In this document: in pieces, positions 10,759 to 51,184 of the stretch | Position numbering within the stretch: the first letter of the stretch is position 1 | How the letters are laid out: every line of letters starts with the position of its first letter | DNA from: Apricaphanius iberus | Lineage: Eukaryota > Chordata > Actinopteri > Cyprinodontiformes > Aphaniidae | Reading direction: 5' to 3' | DNA: 64,000 nt | Assembly (NCBI GenBank): GCA_028564705.1 | Contig: JAPXFQ010000839.1 | Coordinates: forward strand, 124,001-188,000 | The notes under the pieces: model-generated | Seen by the model: only the letters and a program-made list of their open reading frames with translations | Told to the model about the DNA's origin: nothing | Database searches by the model: none | Made by a program: the position numbers and the translations under genes

Positions 10759-13700
10759 GCTCCAACAAAGTCAGATTCCATCCAGTGCAACCCCAACGTC
10801 ATGCAGGTTAAATATGGTTGCAGCACAGGTACAACCAGACAAAAACTGACCAGAATCAAGATCTGACACTTGTTTTTATCATCTCTAGTCAGCTTTGGAT
10901 AAATTCAAACCTGCTGTTGTCATGACATACTTTCCCCAGTGTTAAAGGCTCAAACCTAGTTTATACTGCTCCATCAGCAAGTTTTCACACACACGTATTG
11001 ATGGAGATGTTTTCCCTTTATACTTCGCCGTTGGTGTTTCACTGTTGGAAAGCAATTCTCCAACAGGACAGTAGGGGTTTTGACTTTTTGTGGCAGGTCT
11101 GCCTACCATTGACATGTTGTCTCTGCCTGGTCAACTAGAGTTTATTTACTTCAACTTGCAAAGTCATTCCCCCTCAAGGTACAATGGCTAACAGAAATTA
11201 TGTTTTGATTGAGATGGAAAGCAGTTTTTACTAAAAGTGCAGCTCGCTGAATACTTTAAAAACACATGTTTAAAAAAATAACACGGGTCAGTTTTGTTGT
11301 TCTCTATACTTCCTGGTCTTCAAAATTGCTATAAGACTATATTAGATAAACAGACCTTGCAATATAAAGCATCTAGTACCCAAAACCTAAATTACTACAA
11401 TCACAATTACATCAACTATAGAGCACCTTTCTGGTGAAATGATTTGGGGCTAATAATGAGCTAACCAATCACAGACATTCTACAGTTAGAAAATTGGGCT
11501 CTACCTCTGTCCGTGCTTGTGTAGGGGATGGAGAGCCCTTGCATTGATGGATAATGGTGTTGCGTGTTTCCGTGCCAATGTAGAAGCATAGAAGTATAAA
11601 CTAGGCATTATGCCCATAGATTTCACAGCTCCTTTCAAGGAGAACTACATGTACTGAACTATACAGACAGTTAAGGAATCATCTCAGCGGAACCAATACT
11701 GATAGCAAGTTCTGCTCCTAGACTGGTCCACACACTGAACCACCTCTTTGTGGATTAACAAATTTAATTCATTAAGTTCAATCATGGAACCAGCTCTGAG
11801 GTGGATCGACACAAGAAATCTAAAAGAAAACTGGTTTAGCTGTATTCACACCTTGGGGATAAAACTGCTTCCTTTAACATTTTCAGACCAGTGTTTCTAA
11901 AGACTTCAGTTTCCAACCCAATCCTGGGTTGAATTTCCAGAAAACTCTAGCTGATATGATTCTGATAAATTCATGAAACTAAGAGCGGATGAAAAATCAG
12001 AGAAATTGTGAAATTATGTTGTATGGAATGAGCGTACTTAGTAATATTTAAAAGGCTGAAGTGTCTAGAACAGGACCAGTTGCAGTCTGATGAGCTTGTT
12101 TGCTGTTTATCTTATTGACTGGACAGAAGCTAGAGGAAACTGAATACATATTCTATAAATGGAATTGTACAGGATTCAACAGCTGATTGACAAAATGCCT
12201 GTGGATTTGAAAATATTTTACTTGAAACCTCCCTCTGAGCAGTGCGCTACCACAAAAAGCAGGGTCCTCATATACATTCATGGAAACTTCTATATTTTAT
12301 CCTACGAATAAAATCTTGAAAGTGTGTACGAACAGTCAAAAGTCAGATTTATCAAATTAGCATTCATATGCATGATTCTCCACAATCATCTGTTAATAAA
12401 TCCCACATGTGCGTACGTAAGTGCTAGTGCCCTTTCACTCAATTGCATACAGAAATGCCCTCATTTAACCGTATTTGGTAACACCACATCCTCTTACAAA
12501 TGCACGAAGTCCTTGCATTCTACCTGATATTAAGGGCCAGGAGAGCGAAAAAAGGAATTTTGGTGACACCAAGATTGAGGTGAAACATGAGTGGGGGTAA
12601 AAAAAAAAAAAAAGATTACTCATAATGAACACACTTTATGAAAATTGTCATTGTTAGCACAAATTCAATTTAACACCAATAGTTTTTGCCCTCCATTATC
12701 AGGGTTTTTTCTGGTTCATCTCTCTCCTAAACCCCCTCCAACACACAGCAGTTATATTCCAGCTGCAGACAAGAAAAAATGTGGCAAAGAATTTGCTGTT
12801 ACTTATCATCTTTGGAAGTACTTAACTTCTATGAACAAATTAAATCAGTTAGATTTGTCCCAAAGATTGCCGTTTGGACCTATCAGCTCAGGGGTAACTG
12901 CTAAAAAAAACATATGCTGTCTGGGAGGAGGTGACAGAGGCAATATATGCTTGGGATAGTGGAGAGGTCTCTATTGAAAAAAAAATGTTTGATAAACTGA
13001 AAACAGTAAAACATTCCGTCAGCACACAACTGGATCAGATCTTCTAACAGGGGCGGACAGATCACCACATTTGACAAGTGTGTGGCCATGCATAATTGGA
13101 GACACTACTTTGGTTAACATCAGTACACAAGGAGACAGTGACAACCTTCTGCACTGATAAGCAAGACCACCCAGTTTCTACAGTACAGTCTGCAAACCTT
13201 TTATATACAAGTGTAACAATATCCATTTAAACAGATTAGATTGATGTGATAAGTAAACAAAGCACACAGAGGGTGTAGACCTCCACAAAGCACCTTGTAA
13301 CCCCCCACCCCCTGAATGCGATTCACATTATTGGCATTCACAATCTCCCCAAAATGAATTATTTATTGGATGCTAAATTTCTAACATTGCTTTAAAGTTT
13401 AATCTGAATCCAAACTTTTTTTGTTTTTTATTTTGCTAAAAGTCAGACAAGATGGCAACATGAACTCCTTGCCAGAGGTGATAATCTGATTATATAAATA
13501 TCCTAGAGAATAACTGCTTCAGTTTTGCAGTTCCCCGTTCTACCACTAGATACTGTGCCTACGCATGGTCAGAGCTGTTTTTATATTTAGGAACACATCT
13601 ATACACAAGTACAAGATGGTAAATACCACACTTTACGTTAAATTATTCCTACACATGAAGTATGCACAGATCTTTGTGTAAGTACGGTGATAAATGAGGG

Positions 13701-14185
13701 CTCAGCTATAAAATGCTTCGATACTGACTGAAATGTGGTAATTTATAGGAGCATTTCAATAGGAAAGCAGCTGAAATGATTCTGGACACAAGTTAGTATT
13801 CAGAGAAAAGAATGGAGCTTGGAGAGGACAAACCAAACCTGCTCTGGTTGAAGAACAGAAAAGAAGGAAGACTGTGGAAAGATAAAAGAAAAAGGTTAGC
13901 ATTATTTTAATGAAAAAAACAACAGCTCTTGATTCAAGTGTTTCTAAGTTTTTTTTTTTTATGTATCCCCACACTCCCTTACCCCAGCCCCTTTCTGCTG
14001 CTCTCCACATCTTGATTGTCCAGCTGTCCACCAAGGAAGTTTGGTGTTACTATCCAATCCAAACTATTTAAATCCACCGTCCACAGATCTGTTCTGGTCC
14101 ATAATCCAATCAGAAACACAAATTCCTTACCTTTTTTATTTATGTACACATTTACACCAGATATTTCTTTGTCTTTCTGTGTGTG
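10759..14185 (-). other. pten 3' flank / 3' UTR region
   Basis: This is sequence downstream of the pten stop, with no other convincing gene. An AATAAA on the minus strand lies at 14135-14140, only about 45 bp past the stop. Others occur further on, such as near 13370, so the real poly(A) site cannot be fixed. The stretch also holds a possible MITE (10955-11606) and a 14-base A run near 12600. Confidence 0.4.
10955..11606. mobile_element. Possible MITE with CCTAGTTTATACT ends
   Basis: The inverted termini are CCTAGTTTATACTGCTCC at left and, in reverse complement, GCCTAGTTTATACTTCTATG at right. A related left end occurs at 29320. No target duplication could be settled and there is no ORF. The superfamily is unassigned. 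Confidence 0.45.
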
Positions 14186-42660
<28,475 letters not shown>

Positions 42661-42754
42661 TGTCTTTCAAAATAAGGGATCTATCACAGCAGATATTTTA
42701 CACGTTGAATCTAAATAAGTGAATTAAAAAATGACTTTTTTCTTAAATATTCAA

Positions 42755-42872
42755 TTCACTTTTATTTATATAACGCCAATTCACAACAAATGTAATCTCA
42801 ATGTACTTTACAACAAAAGCCTTTTCAATACAATTATACAAACATTCGAATCAGTTACGTTTTCTATGTATG
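42755..42872 (-). mobile_element. L2 3' tail fragment upstream of pten
   Basis: ATTCAATTCACTTTTATTTA..TATAACGCCAATTCACAACA..CATTCGAATCAGTTACGTTT is the reverse complement of the L2 tail found at 1518-1640, the same subfamily. It ends about 625 bp upstream of the pten ATG. Confidence 0.8.
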
Positions 42873-43985
42873 GTGTTACACCACAATGAAACGTGTTACA
42901 TTTTAAATATATGAAGTTTCTTCATTTCGGACATAAAAATCCATCACGTTTGGCGAAAGTTGCCGGTGTTTTTGAATAAAAAATAGGTCACCTACGTGAT
43001 TCTTATGTCTATGACGAAAACAATCAGTGACGCATGGCGCAGCAGAGAGCCGCAAGTTTTCAGAAGTCTTTGCATTTGGTCTGGCAAAAACCAACGTTGG
43101 TGTCAAAATCAACAGACTCATAGCTTTCTTAGTCTGTGCTGCGACCAAACTAAGAAAAAATACTTTCTCACTCTCTCCTGACACAGAGACTCCTACGGAT
43201 TTCTGGACTGATTAATAGTGACTATTCCTAACCTCCTAAACTCCTCAGTGCTGCTCAGCAGGGGCGTATCCAGGAGGTTAATAAAGAGGGGCTAAAAGGG
43301 CCCAGGATGGGACCGTAGAACCAAAAATAAAAGCAGAGGTGTTTTTGTAGTGGGGACCCAATCTGAGCAGTCCTAATGTTAAAATTACAATTTAAAGTGA
43401 TAGTCTGGATCTCTAAATTAATTAAACATTTTAAGAATTGTATTAAATTTACCTCCTGGCCTTAATGTTGATATAAAATAAGTAATTTTATGAATTATAA
43501 CATTACGGGTAAGTCCCGCCTTCCCGTATCTCAGCTATGGCTCAAAAGTCACGGTGCCGTCCACTTGACCCAATCAAGTGATGCCAAGGGCTGTCAATCA
43601 TCACGAACGCTGTGTGCTCGTGCTTGTAACTGCGCGCATGCTGTTTTCTGTTTACACGGAGCCTCCGAATCAAGGCTCCGCCATTAGTCTAGAGCGCAGC
43701 CATGGGTCAACACTCAGCTCAAGAGCAGAAGATACCGATTTCAAACCAAAAAATCATCCTCACCGATAAGTCCATTGATGACACTCTGGTTGTTTTCTCT
43801 CTCTCCTCTGCACGTCTTGGCCAATTGACCTGGCGTTTGCCCGGAAAAGTAGGCGCTTCAAGACCAATCAAAAACTTTTTTGTCATATTTAATATGTGTA
43901 TTAATTGGTTAGAAGTGTGTCATGGGAATAGGGCAACAGGCTGGCTCAGTCTACCAATTGGTTTGATTAGGTCCTAATTGAACCA
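42873..43985. other. Unassigned intergenic DNA
   Basis: Upstream of pten no protein family is recognisable. The short open frames at 42996-43215 and 43490-43977 have no domain signature and no consistent splice context. Confidence 0.3.
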
Positions 43986-44400
43986 GCTGGGCAGATGAGC
44001 CTGTCTGTGCCTTTTTATCTGTTATCTCAAGGAAATTTCAATCGAACGCAACTGGACTTTGTAATTTGTCTTGGAAGACGTTTCACCACTTATCCAAGAG
44101 GCTTCATCAGTTCATTCTTGCTGCTGACCAGGCTGGGACTGGTCCAACTAACTGGTGTGGAGACTCAGCTATTTAACCTCTTGGAGGGCTTTTACAAGAT
44201 TGATTATGTCATTGGATCCTTTGTGATCCATGTCTGAATGACGGTCGTTGGAGTGTCGCCTATTGGTGGAGGTTAGGTTTCGGCTTCATTAGTGCCCTAT
44301 TGTGTTATAACAACAGTCATTGGAGTCACAGTTGTTTTTCTTATTAGAGGCTAAGTTGTTGAGTCTCCTGGGGAGGGATGAAAGGGCAGCATTGTAAATT
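43986..44400. repeat. Dispersed repeat, possibly Penelope-like 3' end
   Basis: The segment with TTGGAAGACGTTTCACCACT followed by TATCCAAGAGGCTTCATCAG resembles a block frequent in fish genomes, which I associate from memory with Penelope-like elements. No coding motif is visible to prove it. Confidence 0.3.
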
Positions 44401-44419
44401 GGAGATAGGCCTCCTCCTC

Positions 44420-45290
44420 TGTTGAGAGAGATCTCACCTGATGGGGTACACATGATCTAGAGAACTGTTAGGAAATCATCCAGAACTACATGGGGGGAAC
44501 TGATCAATGACATGAAGAGAGCTGGGATCACAATAAGAAAGGTTAATATAATAACACACTATGTCATTGTGAATTAAAATCCTGCAGCACTCAAAAGGTC
44601 CCTCTATTTAGGGCAGGACATATCCGGGTCCAAGTAAAGTTTGCCAGAGATCATCTGGATGATCCATAGGAGGATTAGGAGAATGTCATGTGGTCAGATA
44701 AGACCAAAGTTTGATAAACGGCTGAGTTGCATATTAACCCGATGCTTCACGTGGGAAACATCCCACGTGAAACATCGGGTGGAAGCATTATGCTGTAAGG
44801 CTGCTTTTCTGCAAAGAGTACAAGACAACTGACCCATATTAATTAAAGGATGAATGGGACCATGTATCTTGAGATTTGGGTAAAAAATGTCCTTTGATCA
44901 GTGAGAACATTGAAACATGCTGGATCTTCCGGCATGACAATGAGCTCAAATACGCCTCCCGTGCAACTTAAGAATGGCTACATAAAATCTATTTGAAGGT
45001 TTTGGAGAGGCCTAGCCAGTCTCCAGACCTCAATCCAATGGAGAATCTGTGGAGGGAGTTGAAAGCCTGTGTTACCCAACAACAGCCCCAAAACATCACA
45101 GTTCTGGAGAAAGGCCAAAATACCAGCTAAAGTGAGTGTCAACCTGTTTAAAAAGACCTACAGAAAACATTTTCGACCTCTGGCATTGCCATCAAAGGCT
45201 AATTTACAAATTAGCCTACTGAGGGTTATCTTCATTATTGACTGTAATGGCATTTAAGACTCTTAATAAAGATGAGAGAGATTCCTTTAA
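44420..45290 (+). pseudogene. Heavily decayed Tc1-like transposase relic
   Basis: Readable remnants in shifting frames are FARDHLDDP and ENVMWSDKTK near 44645-44710 (first Asp region). [20 protein letters not shown] follows at about 45011-45070 (the final Glu region). No intact frame or terminal repeats remain. It is of a different Tc1 lineage from the three copies elsewhere in the window. Confidence 0.7.
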
Positions 45291-45540
45291 GCGTTTGGAG
45301 GTTTTAATAAAAGTTGAATTGATCATACAGGAGAACAGCACAGATCACAGTGAATGCCGAATGCTGCCCCCCTCCTAACTCCCAACTCTCCAAGTACTTA
45401 TTTTCTGCAACATTGTATAAATATATTATCTTAAAAATAATATGTGATTTACTGGGTTTAAAATTATTTCTATCACAGTTGAAGTGTACCCTACCTATGA
45501 ATAAAAATGACAGACCTTATCTTCTACATTAGATAATGAG

Positions 45541-45740
45541 TCCCTGTCAAATACTGTTCTCCCCCACTGTGAGTGTGTACTGCATACTATGCCAGCCACT
45601 TGGTTATGATGTTCCATTTATGCTTTCCCTGCCAGCATTTTACACCCTGCTGTTATGTGCTGGATTGTCTCAAATGTCTCTTTGCACAGCCTACACCTTG
45701 GGTTCTTCCTGGTGTGGTAGATCTAGGCCTCCATCGCTCT
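45541..45740 (-). pseudogene. LINE C-terminal zinc-knuckle fragment
   Basis: The minus strand reads NPRCRLCKETFETIQHITAG then CKMLAGKA, a C-x2-C-x8-H-x4-C knuckle as found after the RT domain of several LINE clades. After a stop, HNQVAGIV continues. It is too short to assign to a clade. Confidence 0.45.
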
Positions 45741-46004
45741 GGTGCTTATATATATATATCTATATATATATATATGTAGATATAGAAACTTTACAGATTT
45801 ATAGTTTATAGATACTTTACTAAAAGTACAAAGTATTTTTCTAAACAATTACTCAAGTAAGAGTGAAAAGGAATATGGAGTACTTGTTTAATTTAATGAT
45901 TACAAAACTGTGTAATTGGACAAAAATATAAAGCTATGTGAAAATTCTGATGATTCAAATAAATATAAATGCCTGATATAAAATAAAACAAAAATTGTCT
46001 AACC

Positions 46005-46010
<6 letters not shown>

Positions 46011-46048
<38 letters not shown>
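46011..46048. repeat. (TA)n microsatellite
   Basis: About 38 bases of alternating T and A, immediately followed by a SINE-like 3' half (46049-46169). Confidence 0.95.
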
Positions 46049-46050
<2 letters not shown>

Positions 46051-46169
46051 TGTGATGGACTGGCGACCTGTCCAGGGTGTACCCCGCCTCTCGCCTGTTG
46101 ACAGCTGGAGACAGGCACCAGCCCCCCTGCGACCCATTAAGGATTAAGCGGTTAAGAAAATGGATGGAG
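46049..46169 (+). repeat. SINE 3' half ending in ATGG-type tail
   Basis: ACTGGCGACCTGTCCAGGGT..ACCCCGCCTCTCGCCTGTTG..TTAAGCGGTTAAGAAAATGG is the distal half of the same SINE superfamily as 26873-27240. Its tRNA head is replaced by the TA repeat. Confidence 0.65.
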
Positions 46170-46404
46170 GCGACTGCTGAGGGAGAGGATGAGCTGCTGA
46201 GTTCTCGCGAGAGCTGTGCATAGGTGAACATGGCGGTTATGTGGTAATGTATACACCCAGGTAAAATAAGACAATCATTTTGAATCAAACGCAGCTTCTA
46301 AACTAACCATCAAGTTACTTTTTTTTTTTCCTCTAAACAACCTGGACGAGGAAACATTGGATTCGCTGGAGTGCTACCTAGACGAGTGCTTTGATAACAT
46401 CGTT

Positions 46405-47190
46405 ATGGGTAAGTCACGGAAACCTGCTTCGGATACAACAACGAGCACACCGTCGCAGAAGCGCACTCGTTCCGAGGCTAGCACATCCACCGACTCGCCA
46501 GATAGAAGCTACGGCGACATCCTGGACTCAATAGACAAGAAGCTAACCAGCCTGGACGCCCGTCTCGCGCTGGTTGAGGTTCTTCATAAAGAATTTCAGG
46601 CTCTGAGGGAATCGCTGGAGTTCAGCCAACAACAAGTAGCTTCGCTAGTTACAGAAAACCAAACACTAAAAGAAGACGTTAAGAAACTCACCGAGGGAAT
46701 GAAGCAGCTGTCTGGAGAAAACAAAAGCTTCAAGGAGTCTATTCTAGACATCCAGGCCCGATCAATGAGGGACAATCTTGTTTTTTCGGGGATACCAGAG
46801 CAGGCTGAGGAAGATGCTGAAGTAGCCGTGCGAAAGTTCATTCAACACCAACTGAAACTGCCAGACGACACGGTTAAAAGCATAACCTTCCATCGGGTTC
46901 ACCGGCTCGGAGGTAAGAAACACAACAACACCCGCCCGCGACCAATTGTTGCAAAATTTGAACATTTTAAACAAAAAGAACAAGTCAAAGGACGCGGGAG
47001 AGAGCTACGGGGGACGAATTACAGCGTTAATGATCAGTTTCCGAAAGAAATCCTGGACAGAAGACGCGTGTTATTTCCAATTAGAAAAAAACATATTAGT
47101 GAGGGCAGTAGGGCTACGGTTAGTGTGGATAAACTGTATGTTAACGGTCAGCTGTTTAGGGACCCTCAGGTTACTCCTTGGCTTTATTAG
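46405..47190 (+). CDS. L1-like ORF1 protein (coiled coil, RRM-like)
   Basis: 261 residues from ATG at 46405 (MGKSRKPASDTTTS). The same frame is open further upstream but without an ATG. A Ser/Thr-rich N-terminus with TPSQKRTRSEAS is followed by a long coiled coil (about residues 35-110, LDARLALVEVLHKEFQALRE and onward). Next comes the L1-ORF1 fold: RSMRDNLVFSGIPE, then ITFHRVHRLGG, RPRPIVAKFEHFKQKEQV and NYSVNDQFPKEILDRRRVLF. L1 ORF1p trimerises through the coiled coil, binds the element RNA and acts as a nucleic-acid chaperone. The frame is uninterrupted, which suggests a fairly recent insertion. Confidence 0.88.
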   Translation: MGKSRKPASDTTTSTPSQKRTRSEASTSTDSPDRSYGDILDSIDKKLTSLDARLALVEVLHKEFQALRESLEFSQQQVASLVTENQTLKEDVKKLTEGMKQLSGENKSFKESILDIQARSMRDNLVFSGIPEQAEEDAEVAVRKFIQHQLKLPDDTVKSITFHRVHRLGGKKHNNTRPRPIVAKFEHFKQKEQVKGRGRELRGTNYSVNDQFPKEILDRRRVLFPIRKKHISEGSRATVSVDKLYVNGQLFRDPQVTPWLY

Positions 47191-47617
47191 TCATATTTAA
47201 CAGAACCAAGACAGAATTAGCTTTATCAGACAACTATAGTTTAAAAAAAAAAAAGCACAGCTCAGCAGGCTGTTTTTGTTTGTTAATGTGGGTAGGGGCA
47301 GGGCTGTGCACTAGATTGCTTTTTCTTTTTTTTTCTTTCATTTTTTCTTTTTCACTATTATCTTTCTCACATTTGTACCACCAAATCTCTTTATCACCTT
47401 TTTTCCTTTTTCTCTCTCACACACACACAGACTTTTATCATGGCATATTCATGTTTTTCCATCATACTTTCATTCTGTACACACCTGTATGGTGCATTAT
47501 TTACCCGCTTTATCTCTGCTTCTGTTTTTTTTCAATCTGGCAACCCCATGGACAAACCAAAATTACACCTATATTCATCCTTGGCGATAGTACATATCTA
47601 AGGTTTATCTTAGCTCT

Positions 47618-50600
47618 ATGAATCCTGTAAAATTTATAACATGGAATATTCGCGGCGCTAGCTGCAGAGATAAAACCATTAAGATTTTCAACCATCTTAC
47701 AAGACTGAAGGCAGATGTCGTCTTACTACAGGAGACTCATAAATCAAGTTCAACAGCTAATGATTTAAAAACACCAGAGTATCCTAATATATTTTCTTCA
47801 TGCTATAACTCTAGACAACGAGGAGTAGCAATATTAATAAATAGAAATACTAATTTTAAAGTAATAGACACAGCTACAGATCCAGAAGGTAGATTTATAA
47901 TATTAAAACTATTTATAAATAACCAAAAGTTATGTATAGTTAGTATATATGGTCCAAATGTTGACGACCCCTCATTCTTTCATACTTTCTTCTCGGTTCT
48001 GGCTAATCACATGGATTGCTCACTTGTTCTTGGGGGAGATTTCAACTTTGGACTAAATGAAGAAATAGACAGGCTCAGTACAGCAGGGACTCAGCGCAGA
48101 TGGCAATCCATAGATATAGTTAAACAGTACATGAGCGATTATGGACTCTGCGATGCATGGCGATCGCTTCATCCCAACGACAGAAAATACACTTTTTACT
48201 CAAACGTACATCATTCTTATTCTAGATTGGACTATTTGTTAGTCAGCAGCTCACTGTTGAATGACATTTCAGACACTGAGATACATCCTATAGTGATCAG
48301 CGATCACGCTCCTGTTTCTTTAAATTTAGCAAATAAAATTGCAACCCTTCAATATAAAAATTGGAGATTTAATACATCATTACTTAAGGATAAAGAATTT
48401 ATTAAATATATTGAAAAAGAATGGGCTTCATACATGGAATTTAATGATCTCCCTGGTATGTCGCCATCCACTCTATGGGAAGCAGGGAAAGCTGTGATTA
48501 GAGGTAAAATAATTTCATTCTCATCAAATAAAAAGAGAACAGAAAATAAACATGTTCAGGAATTAGAAGAAACTATTACATCATTAGAACCTTCCCTGGA
48601 TAAAGAGAGCTTAAGTAAAATAAGGAAAGCAAAATTAGAGTTAAATGAAATTATTAATAAAAGGACGCAGTTCTTAATCCAAAGACTTAGAATAGAAAAC
48701 TTTGAACATAGTAATAAATCAGGTAGCTTCTTAGCTAATCAGTTAAAAATAAATAAAGAAAAAACAACTATATCTGCAATCAAAGACAAAACTGGGAATA
48801 TAATATATGACCCTGAAAAAATAAACAACACTTTCAAAGAATTTTATGAGACGTTATACACACCAGAGATAAACCCTTCAAATAATGATATTGTACAATT
48901 TCTGGATAAAATAACTCTTCCTAAACTTTCAGACAGTCAAGCAAAGGCCCTGGATTCACCGCTAACAGTGTCTGAACTCCAGGAGGCCCTCCAATCTATG
49001 CCTAATAATAAAGCTCCAGGTCCAGATGGATTTCCAGCAGAGTTCTATAAAGAATTCTGGAATATTCTGGCACCAACATTTTACAAAATGTTACAGGAAA
49101 CAAAGGAAAATGGTCGAATACCACCAAACATGAATTCTGCCTACATCAATCTTCTATTAAAACCAGGAAAAGACCCTATGTCTCCTACCAGTTATCGTCC
49201 GATTTCTCTTATCAATGTGGATCTGAAAATAATTTGCAAAGCTCTTGCAAGAAGGATAGAGAAAATAACACCTCTAATAATCCACCCGGATCAAACAGGT
49301 TTTATAAAAGGTAGGCTCTCTTCCACAAATTCACGTAGATTAATAGATTTAATAGATTATTCCCACTGTAAAAACGTCCAAACCAATATATTATCTTTAG
49401 ATGCAGAAAAAGCATTTGATAGAGTTAACTGGAAATTTTTATTTGCAGCCTTAAATAAATTCGGATTCAGTAATTCTTTTGTAAACTGGTTAAAAATATT
49501 ATACAGCTCACCAACAGCATGTATTAGGACCAATAATCAAACATCATCAAGGTTCTTTCTTCAGAGAGGTACCAGGCAGGGATGTCCACTTTCTCCCTCC
49601 CTCTTTGCTATTTTTATTGAACCATTAGCAGCAGCAATCAGGCAAAATAATAATGTTAAAGGTATACAATGCAACAAAATAGAACATAAAATCAGTTTAT
49701 ACGCAGATGATGTACTACTTTTTCTACAGCATTCACAAACTTCCTTGTATCAGGTAATTGAGTTAATAAAATCTTACTCAAGAGTTTCAGACTATTCCAT
49801 AAATTGGTTAAAATCTACAGTCCTTCCTATCAACTGTTCTTACCAGAGTCCTGTTGCTTTACAGCTCCGGTCGGGAAATATTACATATCTAGGTATCCAT
49901 ATCTCACCAAGACTGGCAGACTTATCTAAGCTAAACTACGTCCCACTTTTAAAAAAAGTGGAAGATGATCTGGCAAGATGGAAATCCCTTCCAATATCAC
50001 TTATTGGAAGGGTAGCTACAATAAAAATGATGGTTTTGCCTAGAATCAATTATTTATTCTCAATGATCCCAAGCAAACCATCACCTGATTGGTTTAGATC
50101 TCTGGACTCTTCTGTTTCTAAATTCCTTTGGAAAGATAAACCCCCACGTATCAGCTTAAAAACACTACAGAAGTCCAAAGATAAAGGAGGTCTAGACCTA
50201 CCAAACTTTCGTCATTATTTCTTAGCCAACAGACTCCAATACACATCAAGATGGGTAAAACACAGTTATATCGATGAGTGCTGGGTAGATGTAGAACAGA
50301 CACTATGCAATAAGATAAAACTTTCAGATCTACCTTTTGTTAGCTCAAATATAAAACAAAATGAATGTTTCAAAAGTATAAATATCAGCTCCTCTCTGAC
50401 AGCTTGGTGGGAATTTCTTAAAATGACAAAGACCTCACTAGTCCCATGCAGGCGTACACCCATCTGGAATAACCCGGATATCTTACAAAAAAAATGCATG
50501 ATTAACTTTCCAGGCTGGAGTTGTAAAGGAATTGAATACCTGGAGCATATATTTGATGGAACAGACTTTATCCCCTTTAATACATTGGTTACACAATTCG

Positions 50601-51184
50601 GAATTAACAAGAATAAATTCTTAGAATACCAACAAATTAAATCAATTATAAAAAATAAATTTAGGCTCAATACAGTTGATTTACAAATTCCAGGAAAAGT
50701 TTTAGACTTCCTTAATCTTAACCCTCCCAAACTGCTATCTAAAATATACAAAACATTAAATAGAATAGATGAATCAATAGCCCTTCCTATTTCAAAATGG
50801 GAGATGGACTTGTCCATCTCAATAGACCAAAACCTCTGGTCTCAAATTTCATTAAGAACCTTCAAATTTCTTAAGAATCCTAATCTACGATTAATACAAT
50901 ATAAAATCCTTCATAGAGTGCATTATACAGGGCAACGGATGTTCAAGATGGGTTATACGCCGTCTGATACCTGTTTACAATGTACAAGCAATCTACCAGA
51001 CAATTATATTCATGCTCTTTGGTTCTGCCCACCTGTTAAGAAATATTGGTACCAGATATGTGAAGATCTATCAAAGTGTCTGAAATGTAATATCACACCT
51101 GCTCCCAGAGTTTGCTTGCTGGGAAATATAGATGAAGTTACCCATGGATACAAAGTCCTATGCAATTATTTTTACATCGCCTGA
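47618..51184 (+). CDS. L1-like ORF2 protein: APE endonuclease and reverse transcriptase
   Basis: 1188 codons open from ATG at 47618. The endonuclease lies at residues 1-240: TWNIRG (9-14), QETH (38-41), GGDFN (139-143) and SDHAP (228-232), all the catalytic landmarks. The reverse transcriptase lies at about 450-760: NNKAPGPDGFPAEFYK, YRPISLINVDLKI, LDAEKAFDRV, RGTRQGCPLSPSLFA and the catalytic YADD at 695-698. A C-terminal Cys knuckle (CLQCTSNLPDNYIHALWFC) lies near 1130. The protein nicks genomic DNA and copies its own RNA at the nick. The TGA at 51182 looks premature: related text (ILLNWKNKNTLNINQYRD) continues just after it in another frame. The last 30 or so residues therefore seem lost through a stop and a 1-base shift near 51200. 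Confidence 0.92.
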   Translation: MNPVKFITWNIRGASCRDKTIKIFNHLTRLKADVVLLQETHKSSSTANDLKTPEYPNIFSSCYNSRQRGVAILINRNTNFKVIDTATDPEGRFIILKLFINNQKLCIVSIYGPNVDDPSFFHTFFSVLANHMDCSLVLGGDFNFGLNEEIDRLSTAGTQRRWQSIDIVKQYMSDYGLCDAWRSLHPNDRKYTFYSNVHHSYSRLDYLLVSSSLLNDISDTEIHPIVISDHAPVSLNLANKIATLQYKNWRFNTSLLKDKEFIKYIEKEWASYMEFNDLPGMSPSTLWEAGKAVIRGKIISFSSNKKRTENKHVQELEETITSLEPSLDKESLSKIRKAKLELNEIINKRTQFLIQRLRIENFEHSNKSGSFLANQLKINKEKTTISAIKDKTGNIIYDPEKINNTFKEFYETLYTPEINPSNNDIVQFLDKITLPKLSDSQAKALDSPLTVSELQEALQSMPNNKAPGPDGFPAEFYKEFWNILAPTFYKMLQETKENGRIPPNMNSAYINLLLKPGKDPMSPTSYRPISLINVDLKIICKALARRIEKITPLIIHPDQTGFIKGRLSSTNSRRLIDLIDYSHCKNVQTNILSLDAEKAFDRVNWKFLFAALNKFGFSNSFVNWLKILYSSPTACIRTNNQTSSRFFLQRGTRQGCPLSPSLFAIFIEPLAAAIRQNNNVKGIQCNKIEHKISLYADDVLLFLQHSQTSLYQVIELIKSYSRVSDYSINWLKSTVLPINCSYQSPVALQLRSGNITYLGIHISPRLADLSKLNYVPLLKKVEDDLARWKSLPISLIGRVATIKMMVLPRINYLFSMIPSKPSPDWFRSLDSSVSKFLWKDKPPRISLKTLQKSKDKGGLDLPNFRHYFLANRLQYTSRWVKHSYIDECWVDVEQTLCNKIKLSDLPFVSSNIKQNECFKSINISSSLTAWWEFLKMTKTSLVPCRRTPIWNNPDILQKKCMINFPGWSCKGIEYLEHIFDGTDFIPFNTLVTQFGINKNKFLEYQQIKSIIKNKFRLNTVDLQIPGKVLDFLNLNPPKLLSKIYKTLNRIDESIALPISKWEMDLSISIDQNLWSQISLRTFKFLKNPNLRLIQYKILHRVHYTGQRMFKMGYTPSDTCLQCTSNLPDNYIHALWFCPPVKKYWYQICEDLSKCLKCNITPAPRVCLLGNIDEVTHGYKVLCNYFYIA

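Noticed and set aside
43702..43977. 91-codon plus-strand frame upstream of pten as a divergent gene
   Set aside because: No recognisable domain, start context or splice signals, and the surrounding sequence looks repetitive.
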